From contig NZ_QEWN01000014.1 in assembly GCF_006124995.1 (NCBI RefSeq), forward strand, positions 1 to 50,720: 50,720 bases of DNA. The letters run 5' to 3'. The notes under the pieces were generated by a model. That model was not told where the DNA came from. It did no database searches and was given only the letters and a program-made list of their open reading frames with translations. Positions within the stretch are counted from its first letter, which is position 1. Each line of letters opens with the position of its first letter. This DNA comes from Vibrio sp. Hep-1b-8. Lineage in GTDB: Bacteria > Pseudomonadota > Gammaproteobacteria > Enterobacterales > Vibrionaceae. Shown in pieces: positions 18,830-26,954 of the stretch. The position numbers and the translations under genes were made by a program.

Positions 18830-19357
18830 TTAATCCTGCTGGTGGTTGGATTGCAGAAATCCGTGAGTCATGAGTTTGATGTTGTGTTCGAGCAGTCGGT
18901 CTAAGAAGGCTTCATTCAGTTCAATGCCATGAATCGCGAGCAAAGCAGGCGGTGCAATAAACGGAAAGACCATCAGACTGATGTAGGAGACTTTACACAG
19001 TTTCGGGTCAGCATCTGGCCTGAGGATTTTGCCCTCAACGAGTTTCATAAACATAACCTGTTGCATGGGTTGGCTGATATCGAGAAAGTTCTTCTGAGAA
19101 CTCTCTTTTAACAGTACCTGCATTTGCCGTCGCATTGGCTCCAAGGTTTCACGCAACATGGTTTCAAATAATCCTTCTTTGTTACCGAAGTAATAGCGGA
19201 TCATGGCAACATTGACGCCTGCGCGGTTGGCGATAAGTCGAGTCGATACCTTATCGTAAGCCATGACAGTAAACAGCTCTCTGGCTTGATGGATCAGTTG
19301 TTGTCGAGCATCGATACTGTCACTGGGACGTCCTGCTTTACGTGGCTTAGTCGTCAC
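18830..19357 (-). CDS. TetR-family repressor of the adjacent RND operon
   Basis: A TetR-type regulator with the helix-turn-helix at the N-terminus (VSTRLIANRAGVNVAMIRYYFGNKEGLF) and a divergent ligand domain. I choose GTG at 19357 (175 residues, beginning TTKPRKAGRPSD), because a TATAAT -10 box lies at 19389-19394 and the in-frame ATG at 19423 is upstream of it; AAGAGA precedes the GTG. It is the first gene of the operon with the adaptor and pump, 5 bp apart, so it probably represses its own operon, with release by a pump substrate. The ligand is unknown. The C-terminal part contains a PPALLAIHGIELNEAFLDRL stretch seen in envelope-stress-associated TetR proteins of Vibrio. Confidence 0.88.
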   Translation of the reverse strand: MTTKPRKAGRPSDSIDARQQLIHQARELFTVMAYDKVSTRLIANRAGVNVAMIRYYFGNKEGLFETMLRETLEPMRRQMQVLLKESSQKNFLDISQPMQQVMFMKLVEGKILRPDADPKLCKVSYISLMVFPFIAPPALLAIHGIELNEAFLDRLLEHNIKLMTHGFLQSNHQQD

Positions 19358-19388
19358 ACCAAAATCTCTTATATTAAACAGACGATTA

Positions 19389-19456
19389 ATTATAGTGTGG
19401 CTATGATTTGTTCGACACGACAAAAATTAATCAATATTTAAACAAGTGATTAATTT
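19389..19456 (-). promoter_or_regulatory. Promoter region of the TetR-RND operon with inverted ATTAATCA repeats
   Basis: On the minus strand a perfect -10 TATAAT lies at 19389-19394, 32 bp before the GTG; no good -35 is seen. Just upstream is an inverted repeat AAATTAATCA (19424-19433) / TGATTAATTT (19447-19456) with a 13-bp spacer, and a related GATTAAT sits beside the -10 (19384-19390). These are candidate TetR operators, an inference from their position. Confidence 0.5.
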
Positions 19457-19570
19457 GTGACGTATCGCGTAAGTGGACATGCTAGAAAAGAAAATGCCCG
19501 TACAGTGGGCAACTGCACGGGCTAAAAAGGGCAACAATTCATATTGTTTGTTTGGAGATTGTTGGTCCAT
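19427..19570 (-). CDS. Candidate 47-residue small ORF, overlapping a terminator hairpin
   Basis: A minus-strand frame starting MDQQSPNKQYELLPFLARAV and ending HKLITCLNID. AAGGAT immediately precedes the ATG at 19570, which is too close for a good ribosome-binding site. The composition is protein-like, with a hydrophobic centre (CTGIFFSSMSTYAI). However, a strong terminator for minus-strand transcripts (19484-19522) lies inside it, so a full-length message would need readthrough. I do not recognise the protein. The alternative is that this is the body of a small RNA ending at that terminator. Confidence 0.3.
   Translation of the reverse strand: MDQQSPNKQYELLPFLARAVAHCTGIFFSSMSTYAIRHKLITCLNID
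19484..19522 (-). terminator. Orphan intrinsic terminator on the minus strand
   Basis: An 11-bp stem (19496-19506 with 19512-19522), 5-base loop, followed on the minus strand by ATTTTCTTTT. One pair is G-U in minus-strand RNA but would be A-C in plus-strand RNA, so the structure is tuned for minus-strand transcripts. It lies about 200 bases after the GGDEF-EAL stop codon, so it may end that message or a separate small RNA. Confidence 0.85.
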
Positions 19571-19716
19571 ATCCTTATTTAAACTGTTATAAAGAGTGTT
19601 CGGTCTTTGGAATTTCTTTATATCAGTGTAACCAATGACGTTTAAAGTAACACTTTTGTCACGATTGGTTAAACAGTAAAAACGCAAAGATAAATTCCAA
19701 ATATGAAATCTTCGGG

Positions 19717-22227
19717 CTACAGATTTGTCTTCGACGTCGAGTTTTCTTGTATGGTCGACGCGTACCTTTCTGCTAATTGATCGATACTGATAGGGCGTTC
19801 AATTAAATAGCCTTGCAGCACATCACATCCGTATTCGATCAAAATCCTTCTCTGGGCTTCCGTTTCGACCCCTTCAGCAACGACACGCATTTCCGCAGAC
19901 TTGGCAATCGCAAGGATCGCTTTAACGAGCGAATCACTCTGCTCCGAACTCAGCATCTTGTCGACGAAGACTCGATCAATTTTGAGCTCGTCGAGTGGTA
20001 GGTTGCTCAGATAGCTTAACGATGAATAGCCTGTACCAAAATCATCTAGTGATATAGTGAACCCAAGTTCCTTCAGTTTGCTAATGACAGGTGCGACTTT
20101 AGGGAGATCGCTAATAAGGACATTTTCGGTGATTTCTAATGTCACTCGATGATTAGGCAACTGGTGCCTATCGGTTGCCGCCAGCAAGTTAGGAATAAGC
20201 TGTTCGTTCATCAACTGCATCGGTGAGATGTTGATTGAAAGAACCAAATCAAATTGAGGAGAAGGGAACAGTTGGCTAAACTCCTCGCACGCCTTATTAA
20301 TTACAAAGTCGCCTAACTGATGTATCAGACCAATCTCTTCTGCCAGAGAAATAAACTCCAGTGGAGAGACATGGCCAAGTTGAGTATTGCTCCAGCGTAG
20401 CAAGCTTTCAACTCCGTACAGTTTACCGCTGTCTGCACAAATCTGTGGCTGATAAACCACGGAAAGCTCACCGCGCTCAACCGCACCGCGTAATTCGCGT
20501 TCGAGTAGGAAGTCATACTGAACTTGTTTGTTAATACTGCTATCGAAAAACAGTACATCACCTTTTTGACGAGCCTTCGACTTGTAGAGCACGATATCAG
20601 CTTTGGAAATGAGCTCTTCGGGTTCATCACCATCGGAAGGGTACATAGAGACACCGATAGAGCAACTGGCAAATAGCACCTTGCCATCGATGACAAATTG
20701 CTGCTTAAAGACTTGCTTAATACTGTCAACTTTTGCTTCGGTTTCAGCGAGATTAGTTAAGCCGGAGAAACAGAAGATAAACTCATCGCCACCGAAACGC
20801 GCTACAAAATCGTTGGGCCCAAGAAATGCTTCAAACTTCTTACCGATTTCACTGAGTAGACGGTCTCCTGCGGTGTGGCCATATAAATCGTTCACTTTCT
20901 TAAAGTCATCAAGGTCTACAAACATCACCGCTAACTGACAACATGCTTGCTCCGATTGCTTGATGCCTTCTCTAATACGTTGATGTAACTGAGAACGGTT
21001 GGGTAGGCCAGTGAGTTCATCATGGGAAGCAATGTACTCCAATTGATCCTTGGTGGACTGCAAATACTCGAAGTCGTTGTTGATTCGTTTTTCAAATCGC
21101 TTAAAGCGTTTGGCGATGAGACGGCTTAAAGCAATGGAGAAAAGAGCCACGATGGCGGTTGTGCTTAGCCCAATGACTAACAGCTGCTGTAAGGTGCTGC
21201 GTTGTTCAAGTTTAGCCTGCTGCTCGACAGAGGCGAGATAGCGCATATTGATTTCATCATACACACCGGCGCCGATTGTCCATTGCCAGCTTTCATCTTG
21301 AACGACGTAACTGGTTTTAGAGTAATCTGAGATATCTTCAGGTCCAAAGGTGGCTTTGTAGTGTACAAATTCTCTATTGGCGTCCATGAGGGCTGAAGCG
21401 CCTTGTAAAGATTCGGAACTGTCGAGGTTATACGCATTCTTGCCAATCAAGTCAGACTCAATGTGCGAAAGAATCGTCCCGTCATTTTCGATGACGAACA
21501 CATAGCCAAATTGATCAAATCTAAGATTTATCAACCAGTGAAGAACCCTTTTCTTGATATCATTTTCTACATCGACGACATAGTCGCCCGTACCGATAAA
21601 CCAGTCATAGGGTTCGAAGTACTTACCAAAGCCAACTTTTTCAAACTCTTTATTTTTGTTATCTGGCTTAACAAACCACCAGCGATAGAATGCTTCGCCA
21701 TGCTTTTTCACCTCTTCTCCCATCTCGCGGACGATGTAGCTGCCGCGAACATCTTTAAAATCCCACAAAGAGGTTCCTTCGACACGAGGAAGTAGGGGAT
21801 GCATGATGCTCAAACCATCGGTTTTGTAAATAAAGAAGTAACCACGACCGTTATTGAAACGTATATCGCGGAGGGCATCGGTAATGAGTTTGGTGACTTC
21901 AGCCTCGGGCAAAGATTTGTTGCTTTCGTATAGGCGTGTCGCGATGTTGTGAGCTTGATATATCTGCTCTTTGATCGTGCTTTCTAATTCGGCTTCTGTT
22001 TGAGTGCGTGCGTAGCGGATTTGCTGCTCAACATATTCGACTCGGCTGGTTAGGGTTGCCAGTTGCTGTTGTTGATGTTCTTGGCGTAATGCGCGTAATT
22101 GCTCTTCTGAGTTTAGAATGACGTCTCTTGCGGTAAGGATTATCCAGAATAGAGTGAAGACAGCAACGATGGAAGCTGGAGCATAAGTAATTAAGTTCAG
22201 CAGTTTTTTATCCGTAAGCTTGGTCAT
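19717..22227 (-). CDS. Membrane GGDEF-EAL protein with Cache sensor domains
   Basis: An 836-residue protein of c-di-GMP metabolism. Order: TM1 at about 10-32; a periplasmic region with two Cache-like repeats (GRGYFFIYKTDGLSIMHP and FGYVFVIENDGTILSH); TM2 at about 345-370; GGDEF domain at about 410-560; EAL domain at about 575-830. GGDEF is intact (RFGGDEF), but the upstream inhibitory RxxD is lost (GPND). The EAL motif reads ESL (GVESLLRW), and the other catalytic pieces are kept: NISPMQL, LEITENV, DDFGTGYSSL, LKIDRVF, AEGVET, LQGYLIERP. Phosphodiesterase activity is therefore likely; whether the cyclase half is active or regulatory cannot be decided. It probably stands alone. Confidence 0.94.
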   Translation of the reverse strand: MTKLTDKKLLNLITYAPASIVAVFTLFWIILTARDVILNSEEQLRALRQEHQQQQLATLTSRVEYVEQQIRYARTQTEAELESTIKEQIYQAHNIATRLYESNKSLPEAEVTKLITDALRDIRFNNGRGYFFIYKTDGLSIMHPLLPRVEGTSLWDFKDVRGSYIVREMGEEVKKHGEAFYRWWFVKPDNKNKEFEKVGFGKYFEPYDWFIGTGDYVVDVENDIKKRVLHWLINLRFDQFGYVFVIENDGTILSHIESDLIGKNAYNLDSSESLQGASALMDANREFVHYKATFGPEDISDYSKTSYVVQDESWQWTIGAGVYDEINMRYLASVEQQAKLEQRSTLQQLLVIGLSTTAIVALFSIALSRLIAKRFKRFEKRINNDFEYLQSTKDQLEYIASHDELTGLPNRSQLHQRIREGIKQSEQACCQLAVMFVDLDDFKKVNDLYGHTAGDRLLSEIGKKFEAFLGPNDFVARFGGDEFIFCFSGLTNLAETEAKVDSIKQVFKQQFVIDGKVLFASCSIGVSMYPSDGDEPEELISKADIVLYKSKARQKGDVLFFDSSINKQVQYDFLLERELRGAVERGELSVVYQPQICADSGKLYGVESLLRWSNTQLGHVSPLEFISLAEEIGLIHQLGDFVINKACEEFSQLFPSPQFDLVLSINISPMQLMNEQLIPNLLAATDRHQLPNHRVTLEITENVLISDLPKVAPVISKLKELGFTISLDDFGTGYSSLSYLSNLPLDELKIDRVFVDKMLSSEQSDSLVKAILAIAKSAEMRVVAEGVETEAQRRILIEYGCDVLQGYLIERPISIDQLAERYASTIQENSTSKTNL

Positions 22228-22384
22228 GTAATACCGTAAGTTGCCTAAAAATAAGAACTTAGATTATAGCAATCGTTTAATGAAATGTTAAAAATATCAG
22301 TGTTAATTGTTCTAAATCTTAACACTTTGAGATCTCACGGTATGTATTGAATTGCATTACGAATCAGGATTTTAAGATTAAAAT

Positions 22385-22398
22385 TGCATAATTATGCA
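22385..22398. promoter_or_regulatory. Perfect 14-bp palindrome TGCATAATTATGCA
   Basis: It lies in the 289-bp spacer between the divergent GGDEF-EAL gene and the next gene. The form resembles a single ARG box (ArgR site), but ArgR sites usually come in pairs and neither neighbour is an arginine gene. Apart from this, the spacer is AT-rich and shows nothing else I can assign. Confidence 0.35.
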
Positions 22399-22516
22399 TT
22401 TGTGCGCAGGGGTAGCTGACTGTTAGTCACTTGAGTTGAGCTATATTTCATAGTGTAGCGGAGAAATGTGACAGCTTGACGCATACTTGGTTGATATCGT
22501 GCATAAGGAGAGCCGA

Positions 22517-23455
22517 TTGATAAAGCGCAGCTTAGTCTGGTTATTGATCTTCAGTCCAACATTGACATGGGTCGGATTCTCATTTTATGAATCGACTTGG
22601 TGGATTGAAAACATTGTCGCTTTTCCGGCGGTCTTTCTATTGATCTACTGGGGACTCGCGTTGGCCTTGATATTGAAGAAGTGTTGGGCGCAGGGTGTCG
22701 TGTCTGTTTTGTTATCGGGTGTGTTCTTGCTCCTCGCTCCAAACTCTCAGCACACTTTAGTCACCAACTGCGTTAATCCGATCACAGTGAGTCAGTTTAA
22801 TCTTTACTACGGCAACAGAAACATCAATCAATTTATAAACCGCCTGCTATCGAATCCCACTGATTTAGTCGTGCTGCAAGAGGTTGCGCCTGAGATAGGT
22901 GAAAAACTCAAGACACTCGATGATGTGTATCCCTATTACTACGGCGGACAAGAGGGAATTGGTTACCCTTCTAGCCAGATGATTTTAAGTCGAGCGCCAC
23001 TGCGAGACGTCTCCGTGTACATGACGCCAGATCAGCAAGCCATCATCCACGGTGTGTGGATGCCAAATAAGCATAGTGCGGTGACCTTTATTGCTGCACA
23101 TCCTCCTTCACCAAGGACTAAAGAGCTCTGGTATCGACGTAATGCCTTGATAAGGACGATAGAGTCTATCATTGAACTTTATCCGAGCGATGAAATGCTG
23201 GTGGTTGGAGATTTCAACCTATCCGCGGTCAGTCTGAGGTTTGGTCAGATTTTGCCAAGTTTTCAAACGGTGCCAGTGGCGAGTTGGCCTAATTGGGCTC
23301 AAGAGGTTGCGACCCCCGATTTTTCAATGATTGCGATTGATCACTTATGGTTAAAGTCATCCTTGGAAGGAAGGCGGATATGTGAACGACGAAGTATCAA
23401 TCATCCAAACGGCTCTGACCATAAAATGGTGATCACTAAGATTGGGTTTCTTTAA
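22517..23455 (+). CDS. Membrane-anchored endonuclease/exonuclease/phosphatase-family protein
   Basis: A 312-residue protein. TTG at 22517 is chosen since AAGGAG (22505-22510) lies 6 bases upstream; an in-frame TTG at 22487 has no such site. The N-terminus has two or three membrane helices (to about residue 85), then a catalytic domain of the EEP superfamily: SQFNLYYGN, LVVLQEV, TFIAAHPPSP, VVGDFNLS and SDHKMV, matching the family metal- and phosphate-binding motifs (Asn, Glu, His, Asp-Asn, Asp-His). The active site would face the periplasm if the helices are arranged as in related proteins. Substrate unknown: nucleic acid, phospholipid or phosphoinositide are all possible in this superfamily. 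Confidence 0.88.
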   Translation: MIKRSLVWLLIFSPTLTWVGFSFYESTWWIENIVAFPAVFLLIYWGLALALILKKCWAQGVVSVLLSGVFLLLAPNSQHTLVTNCVNPITVSQFNLYYGNRNINQFINRLLSNPTDLVVLQEVAPEIGEKLKTLDDVYPYYYGGQEGIGYPSSQMILSRAPLRDVSVYMTPDQQAIIHGVWMPNKHSAVTFIAAHPPSPRTKELWYRRNALIRTIESIIELYPSDEMLVVGDFNLSAVSLRFGQILPSFQTVPVASWPNWAQEVATPDFSMIAIDHLWLKSSLEGRRICERRSINHPNGSDHKMVITKIGFL

Positions 23456-23559
23456 TGGCGCTAGCCGGACGAAACAGATTCAACTGTTACTATGGTTGAA
23501 CTCGCAGTAGGCAGTCTGTAGAATCGCCGCTCCTTAACACTCTATCCGTTTGAGGGTTT

Positions 23560-23706
23560 ATGAACAGTGCACAAGTTGCGGCGTCATATTCTACAGCGAT
23601 TGTTTCACCTATGCGTGAAGTGATGATGCGAGAATTTTTGGCGTTAGCAAAAATGGCGTCGGCAATTGCCTTACCATTTTTGCTGTTGTCTCTGGTTTGG
23701 ATTTAA
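23560..23706 (+). CDS. 48-residue small membrane protein
   Basis: The ORF encodes MNSAQVAASYSTAIVSPMRE followed by a single strongly hydrophobic helix ending LALAKMASAIALPFLLLSLV-WI. GAGGG precedes the ATG with short spacing. It is too small for most gene finders. A single C-terminal membrane span with an N-terminal soluble tail suggests a small regulatory or accessory membrane protein. I do not recognise it. A TTCAAC/GTTGAA inverted repeat lies about 70 bp upstream. It converges on the yghU gene. Confidence 0.6.
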   Translation: MNSAQVAASYSTAIVSPMREVMMREFLALAKMASAIALPFLLLSLVWI

Positions 23707-23780
23707 CTCAGAGCAATACGACACAAGGATGTGTACTTTCTAGCCTTCCTGACATCATCCTCTTTCAGCACCGGTCATCC

Positions 23781-24641
23781 TTACTCTGGCTTTAACGCCA
23801 TGACTTTATCGATATCCTCTGCGCTATGGCGTTCGAGCACCTGTTCCCACTCTTCACCAAATGGTCGGTTCACAATACGTCCTCGCTGTACGGCTTGACG
23901 AGACTCAATCTGTTTTGCCCAACGGACCACATGGGTGTAACTCTCTACCTGTAAGAACTCAGCTGCGTTATACAATTTGCCTAGTACTAGGTTTCCATAC
24001 CATGGCCAGATCGCCATATCCGCAATCGTGTACTCTTCACCAGCGACGAAGGTGTTGTTTGCCAACTGCTTGTCCAGTACATCTAACTGACGTTTGGCTT
24101 CCATCGCAAAGCGGTTAATCGGGTATTCTTGCTTCTCATCGGCATACGCGTAGAAGTGGCCAAAGCCTCCACCCAAGAATGGTGCGGAACCTTGAGCCCA
24201 GAACAACCAGTTGAAGGTTTGGGTACGGGCAGGCCCACTTTGTGGTAAGAACTTGCCAAATTTTTCTGCTAAGTGAACCAAAATTGACGCCGATTCAAAC
24301 ACGTTCTCAGGTGTTTCGCCTGAATTGTCGACCAACGCAGGTATCTTAGAGTTCGGGTTTACGGCAACGAATCCTGAAGAGAACTGATCGGAATCCCCAA
24401 TTTTAATTAGGTGCGCATCATACTCCGCCTCCTTAATACCAAGGGCGAGTAACTCTTCCAATAAAATGGTGACTTTTTGGCCATTCGGAGTGCCTAAAGA
24501 GTAGAGCTGAAGGGGATGTTCGCCAACAGGTAGATCCCTTTCAAATCGAGCCCCTGCTTCTGGGCGATTAATATTTGCCCATTGGTTGCCTGAGCTAGGT
24601 TCGTTCTTCCAAACTTTAGGTGGTACGTATTGAGTTGTCAT
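23781..24641 (-). CDS. yghU: YghU-type glutathione S-transferase / disulfide-bond oxidoreductase
   Basis: A 286-residue protein, matching E. coli YghU (288) in length and layout: an N-terminal extension with a PPKVWKNEPSSGNQWANINRP segment, a thioredoxin-like domain (LQLYSLGTPNGQKVTILLEEL, NSKIPALVDNSG, VFESASILVHLAEKFG) and an all-alpha domain (TFVAGEEYTIADMAIWPWYG). YghU reduces disulfide substrates and binds two glutathiones rather than acting as a classic transferase. AAGGAAC precedes the ATG. It appears monocistronic. Confidence 0.93.
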   Translation of the reverse strand: MTTQYVPPKVWKNEPSSGNQWANINRPEAGARFERDLPVGEHPLQLYSLGTPNGQKVTILLEELLALGIKEAEYDAHLIKIGDSDQFSSGFVAVNPNSKIPALVDNSGETPENVFESASILVHLAEKFGKFLPQSGPARTQTFNWLFWAQGSAPFLGGGFGHFYAYADEKQEYPINRFAMEAKRQLDVLDKQLANNTFVAGEEYTIADMAIWPWYGNLVLGKLYNAAEFLQVESYTHVVRWAKQIESRQAVQRGRIVNRPFGEEWEQVLERHSAEDIDKVMALKPE

Positions 24642-24844
24642 TGTCGTTCCTTATTCGGATTGCGTTCAATACTATTATTGGGTCACTTTAGGCGATAAAA
24701 ACCCTAAGTAACAAACTGCCTATAGAACGCTTAGTTATTGAAAATTGGTAAAGGGTATAAGGGCGAGGTGCCGTGTTCGACAAGATGGTCGGCGAAGAAG
24801 TAGCGAGTAAACCAATGATGAGAAATGCTTACTCGCTGTCGAGA

Positions 24845-25492
24845 TTACTGCTGTTTTAAATCGGCTAGGGCATCATGCAATGATGGCAGGATCTGGTGGC
24901 CAAGGGCGATCACATCCTCACTAGGTTCAAGCAGATCTGGGATTTGATAGGTATTCATTCGCGCTGCCACTGCACTACGTACACCATTGTTTGAGTCTTC
25001 AAACGCGAGACACCTAGTCGGGTCTACTCCCAAACGCGTTGCGGCGAGTAGGTAAATCTCTGGATCAGGTTTGCCATGTGACACTTCGCAACCACAAGTC
25101 AGGCTATCAAAATACTTATCGAGACCTGCCAGTTGAAGCTTAAAAGTGGCGACATCCTTATGTGTTGAAGTGGCGACAGCCGTTGGAATCTTGTGGCTTT
25201 TTAGCCACTCCAGTAGCTCTATAACGCCATCTTTGACAGGTATTGCCTGATGCTTGACGATAGCGTTGTAGTTGACTCGCCACTCATCGTGTACGGTTTG
25301 GTAGTGCTCCCCATAAGCGTGACGAAAGATCTTCTCAATCGTTGCAGAGTTACAACCAATAATCGATCGGTAAACCTCTTCATGGAAAGGTTGATGGGTT
25401 GTAGCGCAGGCCTGTTTGAAGACGCGCATACAGACACGTTCAGTGTCGAGTAGAAGGCCATCCATATCGAAGATAGCGGCTTGATAATTCAT
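24845..25492 (-). CDS. HAD-superfamily sugar-phosphatase / beta-phosphoglucomutase-like hydrolase
   Basis: A 215-residue haloacid dehalogenase-like hydrolase. Motif I is intact (FDMDGLLLDTE, nucleophile D and acid-base D), motif II lies near AVATST, motif III is the Lys of SHGKPDPEIY, and motif IV is EDSNNGV. The helical cap in the N-terminal third puts it in the PGMB/YcjU-YniC group, which acts on small sugar phosphates such as 2-deoxyglucose-6-phosphate. The exact substrate cannot be fixed. A 9-bp hairpin without a T-run lies just after the stop (about 24802-24838). Confidence 0.88.
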   Translation of the reverse strand: MNYQAAIFDMDGLLLDTERVCMRVFKQACATTHQPFHEEVYRSIIGCNSATIEKIFRHAYGEHYQTVHDEWRVNYNAIVKHQAIPVKDGVIELLEWLKSHKIPTAVATSTHKDVATFKLQLAGLDKYFDSLTCGCEVSHGKPDPEIYLLAATRLGVDPTRCLAFEDSNNGVRSAVAARMNTYQIPDLLEPSEDVIALGHQILPSLHDALADLKQQ

Positions 25493-25777
25493 GTGACAAC
25501 TTATTTAACATGGAAGTAACTGCGTTGATTCTGGCACAATTAGCCAAGTGAGTAAAAGAGCATATCAATGATATCTCGACAATTTTAATCGTCTTCGCTG
25601 GGGCGATTTGTTTTGTAAATGGGTAGAGGTGGTTGGTTAATCTGCCCTTATCGGTGACAAACAATGCTAAGTTTGCGTACTTTTCGAATGTGAACAACAG
25701 TTCGTTTGAGAAGTTAATTTGTCCGCCATTATTTAGTACACTGGCAACACAACAATCTATAACAGAGAGATAGAGTC

Positions 25778-26653
25778 ATGAACAACAAAGTCGCCTTCAT
25801 CGGATTAGGAGTGATGGGCTATCCAATGGCGGGTTATCTTAGCAAAGCGGGAAACGAGACTAAGGTGTATAACCGCACATCGGCTAAGGCAGAGCGTTGG
25901 GCTGAAGAGTATCAAGGAACAGCATGTGCAACACCGAGAGAAGCCGCGCAAGATTGCGATGTGGTTTTTGTCTGTGTTGGTAACGATGATGACGTGCGCA
26001 GCGTTGTTTACGGTGAAGATGGTGTCTTGGCAGGGCTAAAACCAGGAGCAGTATTGGTTGATCATACGACGACGTCGGCAGAGTTGGCGATTGAGTTGGC
26101 AGATGCGGCGAAAGAGAATGGAAATGCCTTTATTGACGCCCCTGTTTCTGGTGGACAAGCAGGCGCAGAAAATGGCGTGTTGACCATCATGTGCGGTGGT
26201 GATCAGAGTGTATTTGATGCCGTATCTCCCGTGATGGATGCCTATGCGAAACAAGTCAGCTTGTTTGGTGAAAACGGGCAGGGTCAACGCTGTAAGATGG
26301 TTAACCAGATTTGTGTGGGTGCGGTATTGCAAGGCCTCAGCGAAGCCATTTTGCTTGCGCAGAAAACGGGTCTTGATGTTGAAAAAGTCGTTGATACTTT
26401 AAAGCATGGTGCCGCAGGATCATGGCAAATGGAGAATCGCGCAGTCACTATGGCTAACGATCTGTTTGATTTCGGCTTCGCCATCGATTGGATGCGTAAA
26501 GATCTTGGATTCTGTCTTAAAGAAGCAAAACGAGTTGGTATCGAGTTGCCTCTGACTAAAGATATTGACCAACGATACGCTCAACTGCAAAAAGATGGCT
26601 ATGGCCGTATGGATACCTCTGTATTGATTAAAGCGCTAGGCAAAAATCAGTAA
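25778..26653 (+). CDS. 3-hydroxyisobutyrate dehydrogenase-like oxidoreductase
   Basis: A 291-residue NAD(P)-dependent beta-hydroxyacid dehydrogenase. The N-terminal Rossmann motif is intact (FIGLGVMGYPMAGYL), followed by the substrate-binding FIDAPVSGGQAGAENGVLTIM signature and the catalytic Lys in KMVNQ. The C-terminal helical domain contains FAIDWMRKDLGFCLKEA. Family members oxidise 3-hydroxyisobutyrate, tartronate semialdehyde or glyoxylate, and these cannot be separated by eye. It stands alone between unrelated genes and is not linked to a valine-catabolism operon. Confidence 0.9.
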   Translation: MNNKVAFIGLGVMGYPMAGYLSKAGNETKVYNRTSAKAERWAEEYQGTACATPREAAQDCDVVFVCVGNDDDVRSVVYGEDGVLAGLKPGAVLVDHTTTSAELAIELADAAKENGNAFIDAPVSGGQAGAENGVLTIMCGGDQSVFDAVSPVMDAYAKQVSLFGENGQGQRCKMVNQICVGAVLQGLSEAILLAQKTGLDVEKVVDTLKHGAAGSWQMENRAVTMANDLFDFGFAIDWMRKDLGFCLKEAKRVGIELPLTKDIDQRYAQLQKDGYGRMDTSVLIKALGKNQ

Positions 26654-26954
26654 AAAATAAACAGCTCTTTGGTGTCAAACAGTCTAAAAAAATCGAAGCT
26701 TTTCATGGTTCACCCCTCATTGTTCCTACAGAGCTAAGCCAATAGAGAGGTGATATATGCACCTCTTTTCCTATTTGGTTTCATCAATAAATTTAGTGTA
26801 GGTTTTGCACGATTGCCAAATTTTATCTTCAGCAAATAGCGCGGATTGGAAAAGACGTTGAGGACGGTTGGGTTGGATTCGAAACAGCAAAGAGGGCTCA
26901 CCACAGTGAGCCCTCTTTGGCATGATGTTTTAGTGTTCGATCACTACGTTTAGA
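26654..26954. other. 301-bp non-coding stretch
   Basis: No convincing gene is seen. The first half is AT-rich with short hairpin potential (AGAGGTG...CACCTCT near 26741-26767). The right part carries a strong symmetrical hairpin, listed separately. Confidence 0.6.
26888..26919. terminator. Perfect 14-bp hairpin, probable terminator
   Basis: CAAAGAGGGCTCAC (26888-26901) pairs exactly with 26906-26919 around a CACA loop. The outer pairs are A/T-rich (CAAAG/CTTTG), so it can act as a terminator in both directions, although no long T-run follows. It lies downstream of the broken oxidoreductase gene on the minus strand and after the dehydrogenase gene on the plus strand. Confidence 0.75.

Noticed and set aside
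24802..24838. 9-bp hairpin after the HAD hydrolase gene as terminator
   Set aside because: It has an 18-19 base loop and no U-tract, so it is not called as a terminator.
25440..25697. 85-codon minus-strand frame upstream of the HAD hydrolase gene
   Set aside because: It overlaps the start of the hydrolase gene in another frame and has no ribosome-binding site or recognisable family.
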